From positions 1 through 64,000 of the forward strand of contig CAWJTN010000001.1 of the NCBI GenBank assembly GCA_963845895.1: a DNA stretch of 64,000 bases. Reading direction: 5' to 3'. The stretch comes from CAWJTN01 sp963845895. Its GTDB lineage: Bacteria; Patescibacteriota; Microgenomatia; UBA1406; GWC2-37-13. Of the stretch, positions 49,295 through 56,782 are shown piece after piece (position 1 is the stretch's first letter; each line of letters begins with the position of its first letter). The notes beneath the pieces were generated by a model. The model saw only the letters and a program-made list of their open reading frames with translations. It had not been told where the DNA came from and did not search any database. Made by a program: the position numbers and the translations under genes.

Positions 49295-51706
49295 TCAATT
49301 AGGAATTTGAGCGAATTTCTTGGTAATTATCGGTAATCCTTGATGATTTTTGGGAAAAGCTAAGGCTATTTTCAATACTTCGTCCATATGAAAAACGAAG
49401 TCAAAATGAAGATCATTGAGAACATATTTTGGTATATCTTCCAAATCTTTTTTATTATCTTTAGGCAGTATTACGGTCTTTATATTGGCTCTATGAGCTG
49501 CTATAACTTTTTCTTTAACTCCGCCTATCTCGAGAACTCTTCCTCTTAAAGTAATCTCACCCGTCATTGCCGTATCTCGTCTAACAGGAATTTTGCATAA
49601 AGCCGACACCATTGCTGTAGTGATTGCAATCCCCGCTGAAGGACCATCCTTTGGAACCGCACCTTCTGGAACATGTACATGAATATCAACTTTGTGGAAG
49701 AAGTCTCGGCTTAATCCAAATACATTCCACCTTGATCTAATATAAGATAAGGCCGCTTGGCAGGACTCTTTCATAACGTCCCCTAGATGGCCTGTCAAAG
49801 TAAGATTTCCTTTTCCTGGCATGATCGCAACTTCGATAAAGAGAATATCTCCTCCAGCTTGAGTCCAGGCTAGGCCGGTAGTGATACCAACTGTATCTCT
49901 TTCTTCAATCATTTGAGAAGAATATTTGAAGGGACCTAAATATTTTGAAATATCTGTGACGCCTACGGTTTTATTTTTAAGTTTATTTTCAACTATCTCC
50001 CTTCCTACTTTTCTAAATATTGCCGCTATTTGCCTTTCAAGTTCTCGCACTCCTGCTTCTCTGGTATAGCGACGGATAATAATTTTTAAAGCGTTGTCGG
50101 TAATTTTAACATCTCCTTCAGGCAAACTATGAGCCTCCAATTGTTTTTTAATTAAATGATCTTGGGCTATATTGAATTTTTCGTCCTCGGTATATCCGGG
50201 AAAATGGATCACCTCAAGACGATCTAGCAAAGCTTCCGGAATTGTATCAAGAATATTTGCGGTTGTTATAAAGAATACATCCGAGAGATCAAAGTTAACC
50301 TCAAGATAATGATCTGAAAAAGAATGATTTTGTTCAGGATCTAAAGCTTCAAGAAGAGCGGCTGATGGATCTCCTCTATAATCTCTACCAATTTTATCTA
50401 TCTCATCCATCATAAATACTGGATTTTTGGTTCCTGCCTGTTTTATACCTTGTATTATCCTTCCAGGCATTGCGCCAACATATGTTCTTCTGTGACCCCT
50501 TATTTCTGCTTCATCTCGTATTCCCCCTAATGATATTTTTATAAATTTTCTTCCCAAGGCTTTTGCTATAGATTTTCCAAGAGACGTCTTGCCTACACCT
50601 GGGGGGCCGACAAAACAGAGAATTGTTGGTTGATGTTCTTTCTTTGATGTATTTTTTATTTCGTTTCTTTTTTTAAGCTCTATTACCGCCAAATATTCTA
50701 AGATTCTTTCTTTTATTTTTTTTAAGCCATAATGATCCTCATTTAAAATTTTTTCGGCAACTTTTATATTAATGTCATTTGAAGATGCGTTAGACCAGGG
50801 AATTTCAACTAACCAATCAAGATAGGTTCTGATATAAGAAGCTTCAGGATTAAATTGAGACATTTGTGCAAGACGCTTTAGTTCTTTCAATGCCTTCTCT
50901 TCAACAGACTTTGGCATTCTTGCTTTTTTAATTTTATCTTTATATTCTTGTACGTCTTTATCTTCATCTTTGGACCCCAACTCTTCCTCAATCGTTTTCA
51001 TCTTTTCTCGCAAGAAAGTTTCCCGCATACCCTGCTCAAATTTCTGTTGAGTTTTGGATGATATGTTTCTCTCAATTTCAAGAATTTTAATCTCTCGATT
51101 GATGTACTCAACTTCCTGCTTAAGGCGCAGTTTTAAATCAGTATCTTCCAACAATTTTTCTCTTTCGTTTGATTTCAGATCCAAAACTACGGCTATCTGA
51201 TAGGAAAAATCTTGAGGATTTGTAATATTTAAGATATTCATTAAGAAAACAAAGTCTACGGTCTTCCCCAGGTTAATTGCTTTTTTGATCTGAGCAGATA
51301 AATACCTAACCATTGCTTGAACTTCTTCATCGTCGGCTACTTTGTCAACCAGCTTCATTACTTTAGCTTCTAAAAAGGGCGTTTCTTTTGTAAACTCTAT
51401 TAACTTCACTTTTTCCTTTCCTTTTACCAGTACATTAATCTCACCTTTTTCTCCTGGAATTGTTTTTTCAATTGTCGATAGAACCCCGACAGAGTAAAGA
51501 TCTGTTTTTTTTGGATCGTCTAGTGAAGAGTTTTTTTGCATCACAATAATTACCTTATTTCCTCTTTTAATTCCTTCGTCAATTCCTGCTAAACTTTTTG
51601 GTCTACCAAAAACCAAAACATTTTCTGTTCCTGGGAAGACGATTGCATCTCGGACCGCTACAACTGGATAAACGGATTGTTCTAACGCTCCCGATAAAAT
51701 TGGCAT
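49295..51706 (-). CDS. lon: ATP-dependent protease Lon
   Basis: Homohexameric AAA+ protease for misfolded and regulatory proteins. The N-terminal LON substrate domain starts YPVVAVRDAIVFPG, a coiled-coil region follows (about residues 185-255), then Walker A GPPGVGKTSLGKS, Walker B VFMMDEIDKIG, and the peptidase domain with the catalytic Ser in PKDGPSAGIAI and the Lys in GGVKEKVIAAHRA. Length 803 is standard. It has its own promoter (51717-51745). It converges with the FemAB-like gene, two bases apart. Confidence 0.96.
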   Translation of the reverse strand: MPILSGALEQSVYPVVAVRDAIVFPGTENVLVFGRPKSLAGIDEGIKRGNKVIIVMQKNSSLDDPKKTDLYSVGVLSTIEKTIPGEKGEINVLVKGKEKVKLIEFTKETPFLEAKVMKLVDKVADDEEVQAMVRYLSAQIKKAINLGKTVDFVFLMNILNITNPQDFSYQIAVVLDLKSNEREKLLEDTDLKLRLKQEVEYINREIKILEIERNISSKTQQKFEQGMRETFLREKMKTIEEELGSKDEDKDVQEYKDKIKKARMPKSVEEKALKELKRLAQMSQFNPEASYIRTYLDWLVEIPWSNASSNDINIKVAEKILNEDHYGLKKIKERILEYLAVIELKKRNEIKNTSKKEHQPTILCFVGPPGVGKTSLGKSIAKALGRKFIKISLGGIRDEAEIRGHRRTYVGAMPGRIIQGIKQAGTKNPVFMMDEIDKIGRDYRGDPSAALLEALDPEQNHSFSDHYLEVNFDLSDVFFITTANILDTIPEALLDRLEVIHFPGYTEDEKFNIAQDHLIKKQLEAHSLPEGDVKITDNALKIIIRRYTREAGVRELERQIAAIFRKVGREIVENKLKNKTVGVTDISKYLGPFKYSSQMIEERDTVGITTGLAWTQAGGDILFIEVAIMPGKGNLTLTGHLGDVMKESCQAALSYIRSRWNVFGLSRDFFHKVDIHVHVPEGAVPKDGPSAGIAITTAMVSALCKIPVRRDTAMTGEITLRGRVLEIGGVKEKVIAAHRANIKTVILPKDNKKDLEDIPKYVLNDLHFDFVFHMDEVLKIALAFPKNHQGLPIITKKFAQIPN

Positions 51707-51716
51707 ATCTTTTAGC

Positions 51717-51745
51717 AGTTTATCAGATTAATTGCTAATTGTCAA
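51717..51745 (-). promoter_or_regulatory. lon promoter
   Basis: On the minus strand TTGACA (51745-51740), 17-nt spacer, TAAACT (51722-51717), ten bases before the lon ATG. The predicted 5' UTR is only a few bases. Confidence 0.6.
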
Positions 51746-51813
51746 CCTATAGTATTTATAGCCTGCTACAATAATCCAAATATTAATAATTGTTCAACTT
51801 TGTTATATAAAAT

Positions 51814-52665
51814 TTATGCAAAATCGCTCATCAAAGTTTCAAAATCTACAAATCTTTTCTTTTCCACCAGTGTCTCTTCTTTAATTTGAGGAAGTTCATC
51901 TGTAAATGACGATCTATTTGCTTGATATACAATTCCTAGAGGAAATTTTGCCTCATTCATCTTTAAGCTTTCTGAAACTGCCGTTTGAAAATTATCTTTT
52001 TGGTAATTCGCCGGTAATTTGTATACGTGTTCCTTATAATATTGGTACGTGTTTATCTTGTTAAAGGTTACACAAGGCTGTAAAACATTTACAAGGGAAA
52101 GTCCTTTATGCTTTATTCCCTCTTTTATCATTTCTATGACATGAGTTACTTCCCCTGCAAAAGTTTGTGAAACAAATGTTGCTCCTGATGTTATAGCCAA
52201 AGATAATGGATTAACAGGAACCTCAATTATACCAGAGGGAGTTGATTTTGATTTGAAACCTTTTTGAGCAGTAGGCGCAACCTGACCAGTAGTTAATCCA
52301 TAAACACCATTGTCATGGACAATGACAGTAATGTCGTGATTTCCTCTACATGCATGGAGGAAATGATTCCCTCCTTCTCCATAACAATCCCCGTCACCAA
52401 CAATTGCAACAACTGGCATTTTGTGATTGGCTATTTTTGCGCCGATTGCATTCGGTAATCCTCTCCCGTGAAGAGCATGAATGGCATATGCATTTAAAAA
52501 ATCATTCATGTTACCCGAGCAACCAATTCCAAAAACCACTATAACTGATGAAGGATCTAACCCAAGTTGTGTAAAAGCACTTTTTATCGCAATTCCTATT
52601 CCCCAATCTCCACAGCCAGGACACCAAGTTGGAGTATAACCAGAAAAATCTTGAATAGTACTCAT
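51814..52665 (-). CDS. 2-oxoacid:ferredoxin oxidoreductase, beta (TPP-binding) subunit
   Basis: Thiamine-diphosphate subunit of a pyruvate- or 2-oxoglutarate-type ferredoxin oxidoreductase. PTWCPGCGDWGIGIAIK opens the protein, and VAIVGDGDCYGEGGNHFLHACRGNHDITVIVHDNGVYGLTTGQ, here residues about 86-128, holds the TPP-Mg motif GDGDxxxxGxNH. Length 283 is right for KorB/PorB. It is three bases after the alpha part. The complex converts a 2-oxoacid and CoA to acyl-CoA, CO2 and reduced ferredoxin, and the ferredoxin gene lies just upstream. Substrate choice cannot be read from sequence by eye. Confidence 0.9.
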   Translation of the reverse strand: MSTIQDFSGYTPTWCPGCGDWGIGIAIKSAFTQLGLDPSSVIVVFGIGCSGNMNDFLNAYAIHALHGRGLPNAIGAKIANHKMPVVAIVGDGDCYGEGGNHFLHACRGNHDITVIVHDNGVYGLTTGQVAPTAQKGFKSKSTPSGIIEVPVNPLSLAITSGATFVSQTFAGEVTHVIEMIKEGIKHKGLSLVNVLQPCVTFNKINTYQYYKEHVYKLPANYQKDNFQTAVSESLKMNEAKFPLGIVYQANRSSFTDELPQIKEETLVEKKRFVDFETLMSDFA

Positions 52666-52667
52666 AA

Positions 52668-53690
52668 TTATTTATTAATATACTCAACAATTTCCTCCGA
52701 CCAAAAAGGACGGCCATTGTATTTTAACAATTTCTCCTTTAACTCAATCCCCGTCTCGATTTGTAATAATTTACCAAGCTGAGCATGAGAATTATTTTCC
52801 AGCAAAACATATCGTTTTCCATTTTTAAACAAAGGCAAAATCATATCCTTATTCATTGGATAAACATGTGTAAAATGAATTAGAGCTATTTCCTTACCTG
52901 TAGTTTTCAATATTTTTTGAGCTTCAAGAATTGGACCTTTGTTGCTTCCCCATGAAACTAAAACTATAGGACTTTTTTTCAAATTTCCGAAAACATCTGG
53001 AGCTGAAAAATGTGTGCTTAGATAAGTTTTCCATTTATGGTTTCTCTTTTCTGTCTGATCTATTTTCGGTTGCGCTTCTTCCGTAGTGTGACCATCCTCA
53101 ACATGTTCATAGGAGTTTGCCTGGAAATAAACTCCTTTTTGCCCAGGCAGCAATCTTTCGGATATCCCGTCATCAGTGACTTTATATCTTAAATATTTCT
53201 CTCCGGTAAATTTAGTAATTGTTTTTCCTCGATCAACTTTATAATCTGAAATGAGTTTATTAACAAATTGTTTAGCTATTGTCTTATGCGACTCTGACAA
53301 GAACATGTCTGACATAATAATCACAGGTAGTTGATAGATATCAGCAAGATTAAAAGCTTTGGTTGTCAATTCAAGCATCTCTTCAACGTCACCTGGGGTT
53401 AATACTATTTTTGGGAATTCGCCATGACCGGCATGAACCGCGAATAATAAATCTCCCTGTTCTGTCCAGGTAGGCATGCCTGTTGCCGGCCCGGGACGTT
53501 GTGAAAGTAAAATAACAAGAGGCGTCTCCGTCATCCCAGCCAAAGAAACTGCTTCAACCATTAAGGCAAATCCTCCACCCGAAGTTCCAACCGCTGATCT
53601 GACTCCCATAAAAGAAGAACCTATTGCCGTATTAATCACTGAAATTTCGTCTTCAGCATGTCTGACAACAATTCCAGCTTTTTTTGCCAA
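52668..53690 (-). CDS. 2-oxoacid:ferredoxin oxidoreductase alpha part (3' frame of a split gene)
   Basis: Encodes the pyrimidine-binding and C-terminal domains of the alpha chain: GIVVRHAEDEISVINTAIGSSFMGVRSAVGTSGGGFALM, then LLSQRPGPATGMPTWTEQGDLLFAVHAGHGEFPKIVLTPG. The open frame begins with a TTG inside the gamma frame. It lacks the YPMTPSS motif that should precede it, because that motif is encoded at the end of the other frame. In most relatives the gamma and alpha domains are one chain of about 570-600 residues. A -1 shift at the A-run 53679-53685 would join them exactly. As a stand-alone protein it would miss a substrate-site motif. Confidence 0.85.
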   Translation of the reverse strand: MAKKAGIVVRHAEDEISVINTAIGSSFMGVRSAVGTSGGGFALMVEAVSLAGMTETPLVILLSQRPGPATGMPTWTEQGDLLFAVHAGHGEFPKIVLTPGDVEEMLELTTKAFNLADIYQLPVIIMSDMFLSESHKTIAKQFVNKLISDYKVDRGKTITKFTGEKYLRYKVTDDGISERLLPGQKGVYFQANSYEHVEDGHTTEEAQPKIDQTEKRNHKWKTYLSTHFSAPDVFGNLKKSPIVLVSWGSNKGPILEAQKILKTTGKEIALIHFTHVYPMNKDMILPLFKNGKRYVLLENNSHAQLGKLLQIETGIELKEKLLKYNGRPFWSEEIVEYINK

Positions 53691-54382
53691 GCTGCCATAG
53701 TTGCCAAAACTGAAGAGGAAGGTGTCATCGGGTAGGCTACATACATCCTGCAGTCAGCAACAACTGATCCTAAGGAAAATGCATCGTTTCCTGTCATAAC
53801 AAGCTTTGTGTCAGAATCCTTTTTAGTAAGAACTGATTTTATAAGTTTTGAATAATTTTGTTTGACATGGTTGTAACCGATTTCAGCAAATTTCTTATTG
53901 AAATCAACGACTGTTTGTCCCTTCTTGCCAAACTGTTCCTCAATCATTAAATTTAATAGCGAGAGATCAGTTCCTAAAATCGCCAAGGACGCACCCATGG
54001 AGATTGTATTTTTCATGACAACTTGTCCTTTAAGCTCTGACAGTGTTTTCTTGAATGGAACAGAAATCTTTGTAATATTATCCTCGATTACAAATTCTTC
54101 AGAGTCATAAATAACATAGGCGGATGACGATAAACGGGATTTATGTTTAGTGTAGGTCTCGGCGTTTAAACAGACGAGAAAATCTATTTCTTTTTTTAAT
54201 CCGTGCACTTCTTCATCTGAAACTATCGCCTCAAAAACGTTGTGACCTCCTCTAATTAAAGAGGGGTACTCAATGTAGTCAAATGTATAATAGCCTAGGC
54301 GGTTGGCAATCTTAGAGAATAACAAACCGGTTGTCATTATCCCAAATCCTGCCTCGCCACCTATCATCCACGTAAATTTCAT
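53636..54382 (-). CDS. 2-oxoacid:ferredoxin oxidoreductase gamma part (5' frame of a split gene)
   Basis: The 248-residue frame encodes the gamma domain, starting MKFTWMIGGEAGFGIMTTG with the family glycine motif, and then NDAFSLGSVVADCRMYVAYPMTPSSSVL, the first part of the alpha domain (residues about 205-232). After ATMAAWQKK the frame runs into unrelated sequence and stops. Shifting by -1 at the A AAA AAG heptamer continues with AGIVVRHAEDEI, restoring the family sequence. It lies two bases after the ferredoxin gene in the long leftward operon. Confidence 0.85.
   Translation of the reverse strand: MKFTWMIGGEAGFGIMTTGLLFSKIANRLGYYTFDYIEYPSLIRGGHNVFEAIVSDEEVHGLKKEIDFLVCLNAETYTKHKSRLSSSAYVIYDSEEFVIEDNITKISVPFKKTLSELKGQVVMKNTISMGASLAILGTDLSLLNLMIEEQFGKKGQTVVDFNKKFAEIGYNHVKQNYSKLIKSVLTKKDSDTKLVMTGNDAFSLGSVVADCRMYVAYPMTPSSSVLATMAAWQKKLELLSDMLKTKFQ
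53678..53684 (-). other. dnaX-type slippery heptamer A AAA AAG
   Basis: In the gamma frame the codons read CAA AAA AAG. The heptamer A AAA AAG is the same as the -1 frameshift site of E. coli dnaX. A -1 slip gives the alpha frame with no loss of sequence. No strong Shine-Dalgarno spacer or downstream stem is visible, and an assembly or replication error in the A7 run is the alternative. Confidence 0.5.
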
Positions 54383-54384
54383 AT

Positions 54385-54654
54385 TTATTTGGGAAATACT
54401 TTATTGCCTTGTTCATCTTCAATGATGATTGCTGCAACAGGACATCCTTTTGCGGCATCAAGAATGGTCTGATCGGAATCTTCTGAAGTTGACTTTAAAA
54501 TCACAGCTTTTGCTTCCGAATCCAAAACAAAGGTTTTGGGAGCTATGGCTACACAGGTAGCTGCTCCTATACAAAGATCACGATCCACTCTAACCTTCCA
54601 ATTTCTAACCTTAACCGGTCCGGATGGATTTTGTGAATCTGCCAGATTATCCAT
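54385..54654 (-). CDS. Ferredoxin, single cluster
   Basis: Small ferredoxin of 89 residues. WKVRVDRDLCIGAATCVAIAPKTFVL contains two Cys separated by five residues, and the third is in DAAKGCPVAAIII. The second Cys of a usual CxxCxxC motif is replaced (CIGAATC), the pattern of [3Fe-4S] ferredoxins or of a [4Fe-4S] cluster with a non-Cys ligand. It sits directly upstream of the 2-oxoacid oxidoreductase genes and is their likely electron acceptor. The Suf genes upstream supply its cluster. Confidence 0.88.
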   Translation of the reverse strand: MDNLADSQNPSGPVKVRNWKVRVDRDLCIGAATCVAIAPKTFVLDSEAKAVILKSTSEDSDQTILDAAKGCPVAAIIIEDEQGNKVFPK

Positions 54655-54676
54655 GATATTAATTTTTAATTTCTAA

Positions 54677-54913
54677 CTATATTAGCAATTTCTGTAACGC
54701 AACAAGTGGTAATAGCGCACATTTTATTCTGTTTGGTCCCAATTCTATTCCTAACAGTTTAATAATAGATTCTTTGTCGAGTTTTTTCAATTGTTCCTTC
54801 GATTTATTTTTCGCATAATCTGTTAATAAGGACGCTGAAGCTTGGGAAATGGCACACCCATATCCTCTGAATTTAATATCTTTAGTTAAAGTACCTCTAA
54901 ATAAAAGTTCCAT
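54677..54913 (-). CDS. sufU: Fe-S scaffold SufU, intact 3' part
   Basis: The ATG-started part has 78 residues: GYGCAISQASASLLTDYAKN with the second metal Cys, and IKCALLPLVALQKLL with the third. The first metal Cys is in SNPLCGDKIE, encoded upstream in the same open frame. Without that upstream part the protein could not bind zinc or accept sulfur. SufU takes sulfur from SufS and hands it to the SufBCD scaffold. Its place after sufS and in the suf operon confirms the identity. See the adjoining entry for the damaged 5' end. Confidence 0.8.
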   Translation of the reverse strand: MELLFRGTLTKDIKFRGYGCAISQASASLLTDYAKNKSKEQLKKLDKESIIKLLGIELGPNRIKCALLPLVALQKLLI

Positions 54914-55030
54914 CTCAATCTTGTCCCCGCATAATGGATTTGAGACTGATGTTTTTTTGCTTGGATTTTTGATTGTCCCGAAGTTATGCGGATGCCTGTA
55001 ATGTTCGAAGTATTATTTCCTGATACGATT
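54914..55030 (-). pseudogene. Disrupted 5' end of sufU
   Basis: The open frame continues upstream to about 55012 (YFEHYRHPHNFGTIKNP and on to SNPLCGD) but has no start codon. Removing one C at 55027 would turn TAATCG into TAATG, a stop-start overlap with sufS, giving Met-Tyr-Gln-Glu-Ile-Ile-Leu. Removing a second C at 55007 would join this to Glu-His-Tyr-Arg-His-Pro, exactly the SufU N-terminus. Two single-base insertions within 21 nt therefore separate it from a normal gene. Confidence 0.6.
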
Positions 55031-56261
55031 AGTCTTCATAAAATAAAATTTTTTCCACTTTCTTTAATCCGTCAACCAGTTTGTCCACATCATCCTTGTT
55101 ATTGTATAAATAAAAACTTGCTCTGCATGACGCATTTATTCCTAATCTTTCATGTAACGGCATAGCGCAGTGATGTCCAACTCTGATAGCTATGTTTTCT
55201 TCATCCAAAATCTGACCAATGTCGTGAGGGTGATAACCTTCGAAAGTGAAAGTGATAACACCTCCTCTATTGTTTATGATCGACGGTCCAAAAATTTTAA
55301 TTTTATCTGGAAAATTCTCTTTAATTTTTTTAAAAGTATAATCTACTAATTTTATTTCATGATTTCTAATATTCTCCATACCTAGTTGTTCCAAGTAACG
55401 AACCGCCTCCTTTAAAGCTATGACACCTGCTATATGTGGCGTTCCTGCCTCAAACTTTAACGGAGGTGGTTGAAAAGTTGTTCTATTTACATAAACTTCG
55501 CTGATCATCTCTCCTCCATAATTAAATGGAAACATCTCATCCATTAGCTCATACTTTCCCCAAAGCACCCCAACTCCAGTAGGTCCAAGCATCTTGTGAG
55601 AAGAAAAAGCAAAAAAATCACAATCCAAATCTTGAACATCAACTTTTAAATGCGGAACAGCTTGAGCAGCGTCAACAATGACAATTACATTTGGATTAAT
55701 CTTCCTAGTCGCTTTAATAATTTCTTTAATTGGATTAACCGTTCCTAAGACATTAGAAACATAAGTTAATGCAAAAATCTTTGTTTTTCTTGAGATTATT
55801 GAACTTAGATCACCGCTTTCCAAATAACCTTGATCATCTATGTCAACTATTTTAAAAGTTGCTCCAATCTCGCTGGCTAAAACTTGCCAAGGTACAAAAT
55901 TGGAATGATGCTCCATTATTGTCGTAACAATCTCATCTTTTGAATTAATTATTTTCCTTCCCAACGAATAAGCAACCAAGTTGATAGACTCTGTTGTATT
56001 TCTGGTAAAAACGACTTCTTCCGTTCTTTTCGAATTAATAAATTTGGCGACAACCTCTCTGGTTTCCTCATATTCTTTCGTGGCTTTTTCCGAAACTTTA
56101 TAAACTCCTCTAAAAACATTAGCCGAATACTTTTGATAATATTCAATTTCTTTATCTATAACACTATTTGGTTTTAATGAGGTTGCTGTTGAGTCGAGAT
56201 AAATCAACCTCGGATTATGTTTAAAAATCGGAAAGTCATTTTTGTTCATAAATATTTTCAA
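55029..56261 (-). CDS. sufS: Cysteine desulfurase SufS
   Basis: PLP enzyme of 410 residues that takes sulfur from cysteine for Fe-S cluster building. YLDSTATSLKP and NTTESINLVAYSLG are near the N-terminus, TTIMEHHSNFVPW provides the PLP His, SSHKMLGPTGVGVLWGK holds the PLP lysine, and the sulfur-accepting Cys is in GINASCRASFYLYN near residue 380. Class II (SufS/CsdA) features are clear. It overlaps sufD by 26 nt and abuts the sufU remnant. Confidence 0.95.
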   Translation of the reverse strand: MKIFMNKNDFPIFKHNPRLIYLDSTATSLKPNSVIDKEIEYYQKYSANVFRGVYKVSEKATKEYEETREVVAKFINSKRTEEVVFTRNTTESINLVAYSLGRKIINSKDEIVTTIMEHHSNFVPWQVLASEIGATFKIVDIDDQGYLESGDLSSIISRKTKIFALTYVSNVLGTVNPIKEIIKATRKINPNVIVIVDAAQAVPHLKVDVQDLDCDFFAFSSHKMLGPTGVGVLWGKYELMDEMFPFNYGGEMISEVYVNRTTFQPPPLKFEAGTPHIAGVIALKEAVRYLEQLGMENIRNHEIKLVDYTFKKIKENFPDKIKIFGPSIINNRGGVITFTFEGYHPHDIGQILDEENIAIRVGHHCAMPLHERLGINASCRASFYLYNNKDDVDKLVDGLKKVEKILFYED

Positions 56262-56781
56262 TTTCTTTTATAAAGCCGTCTATCAGTACTTTTTCTGCTT
56301 GATTAATGCTTAAACCTCTTGTTCGCAAATAATATATCTGTTCTTCATTTAATTTTCCAGTGGTTGAACCGTGTGTACAAAAAACATCGTTAGCCAAGAT
56401 CTCTAGAAATGGCCTCGAATCGATAAAGCTTTTATCCGACATGATTAAGTTCTGATTTTTTTGATAAGCATGTGATTTTTGAGCTTCCTTTTCAATCCTG
56501 ATCAATCCTTCATAAATAAATTTTGATTCACCATAAAAAACTCCTTTAATTAGCAAATTTGATTTTGAATTTGGTGCGAGATGCCTTTGAATTGTCTCAA
56601 CCTTGAACTGATCTCTGTTTTCACCGATGAATAAACCATAAATATTCAGATCAACATTGCTTGTTTTAATGTCAAAGGTAAATTTGCCCGAAAGATTCTT
56701 AAAATAAACGATATATTTACCTTGTTCATTAAAAACCAAGCTATTATTTTTTTCCTTATTTAAATCAATAAATTTGTTCAT
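56236..56781 (-). CDS. sufD: Short SufD-like Fe-S assembly protein
   Basis: A 181-residue protein, less than half of usual SufD (about 350-430). The N-terminal part (GKYIVYFKNLSGKFTF, VETIQRHLAPNSKSNLLIKGVFYGESKFIYEG) is a stretch of beta-helix repeats. The C-terminus VFCTHGSTTGKLNEEQIYYLRTRGLSINQAEKVLIDGFI matches the conserved SufB/SufD end. The missing part is the helical N-terminal domain and some beta-helix coils. It lies one base after sufB and overlaps sufS. It probably pairs with SufB and SufC. Confidence 0.82.
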   Translation of the reverse strand: MNKFIDLNKEKNNSLVFNEQGKYIVYFKNLSGKFTFDIKTSNVDLNIYGLFIGENRDQFKVETIQRHLAPNSKSNLLIKGVFYGESKFIYEGLIRIEKEAQKSHAYQKNQNLIMSDKSFIDSRPFLEILANDVFCTHGSTTGKLNEEQIYYLRTRGLSINQAEKVLIDGFIKEIENIYEQK

Positions 56782-56782
56782 T

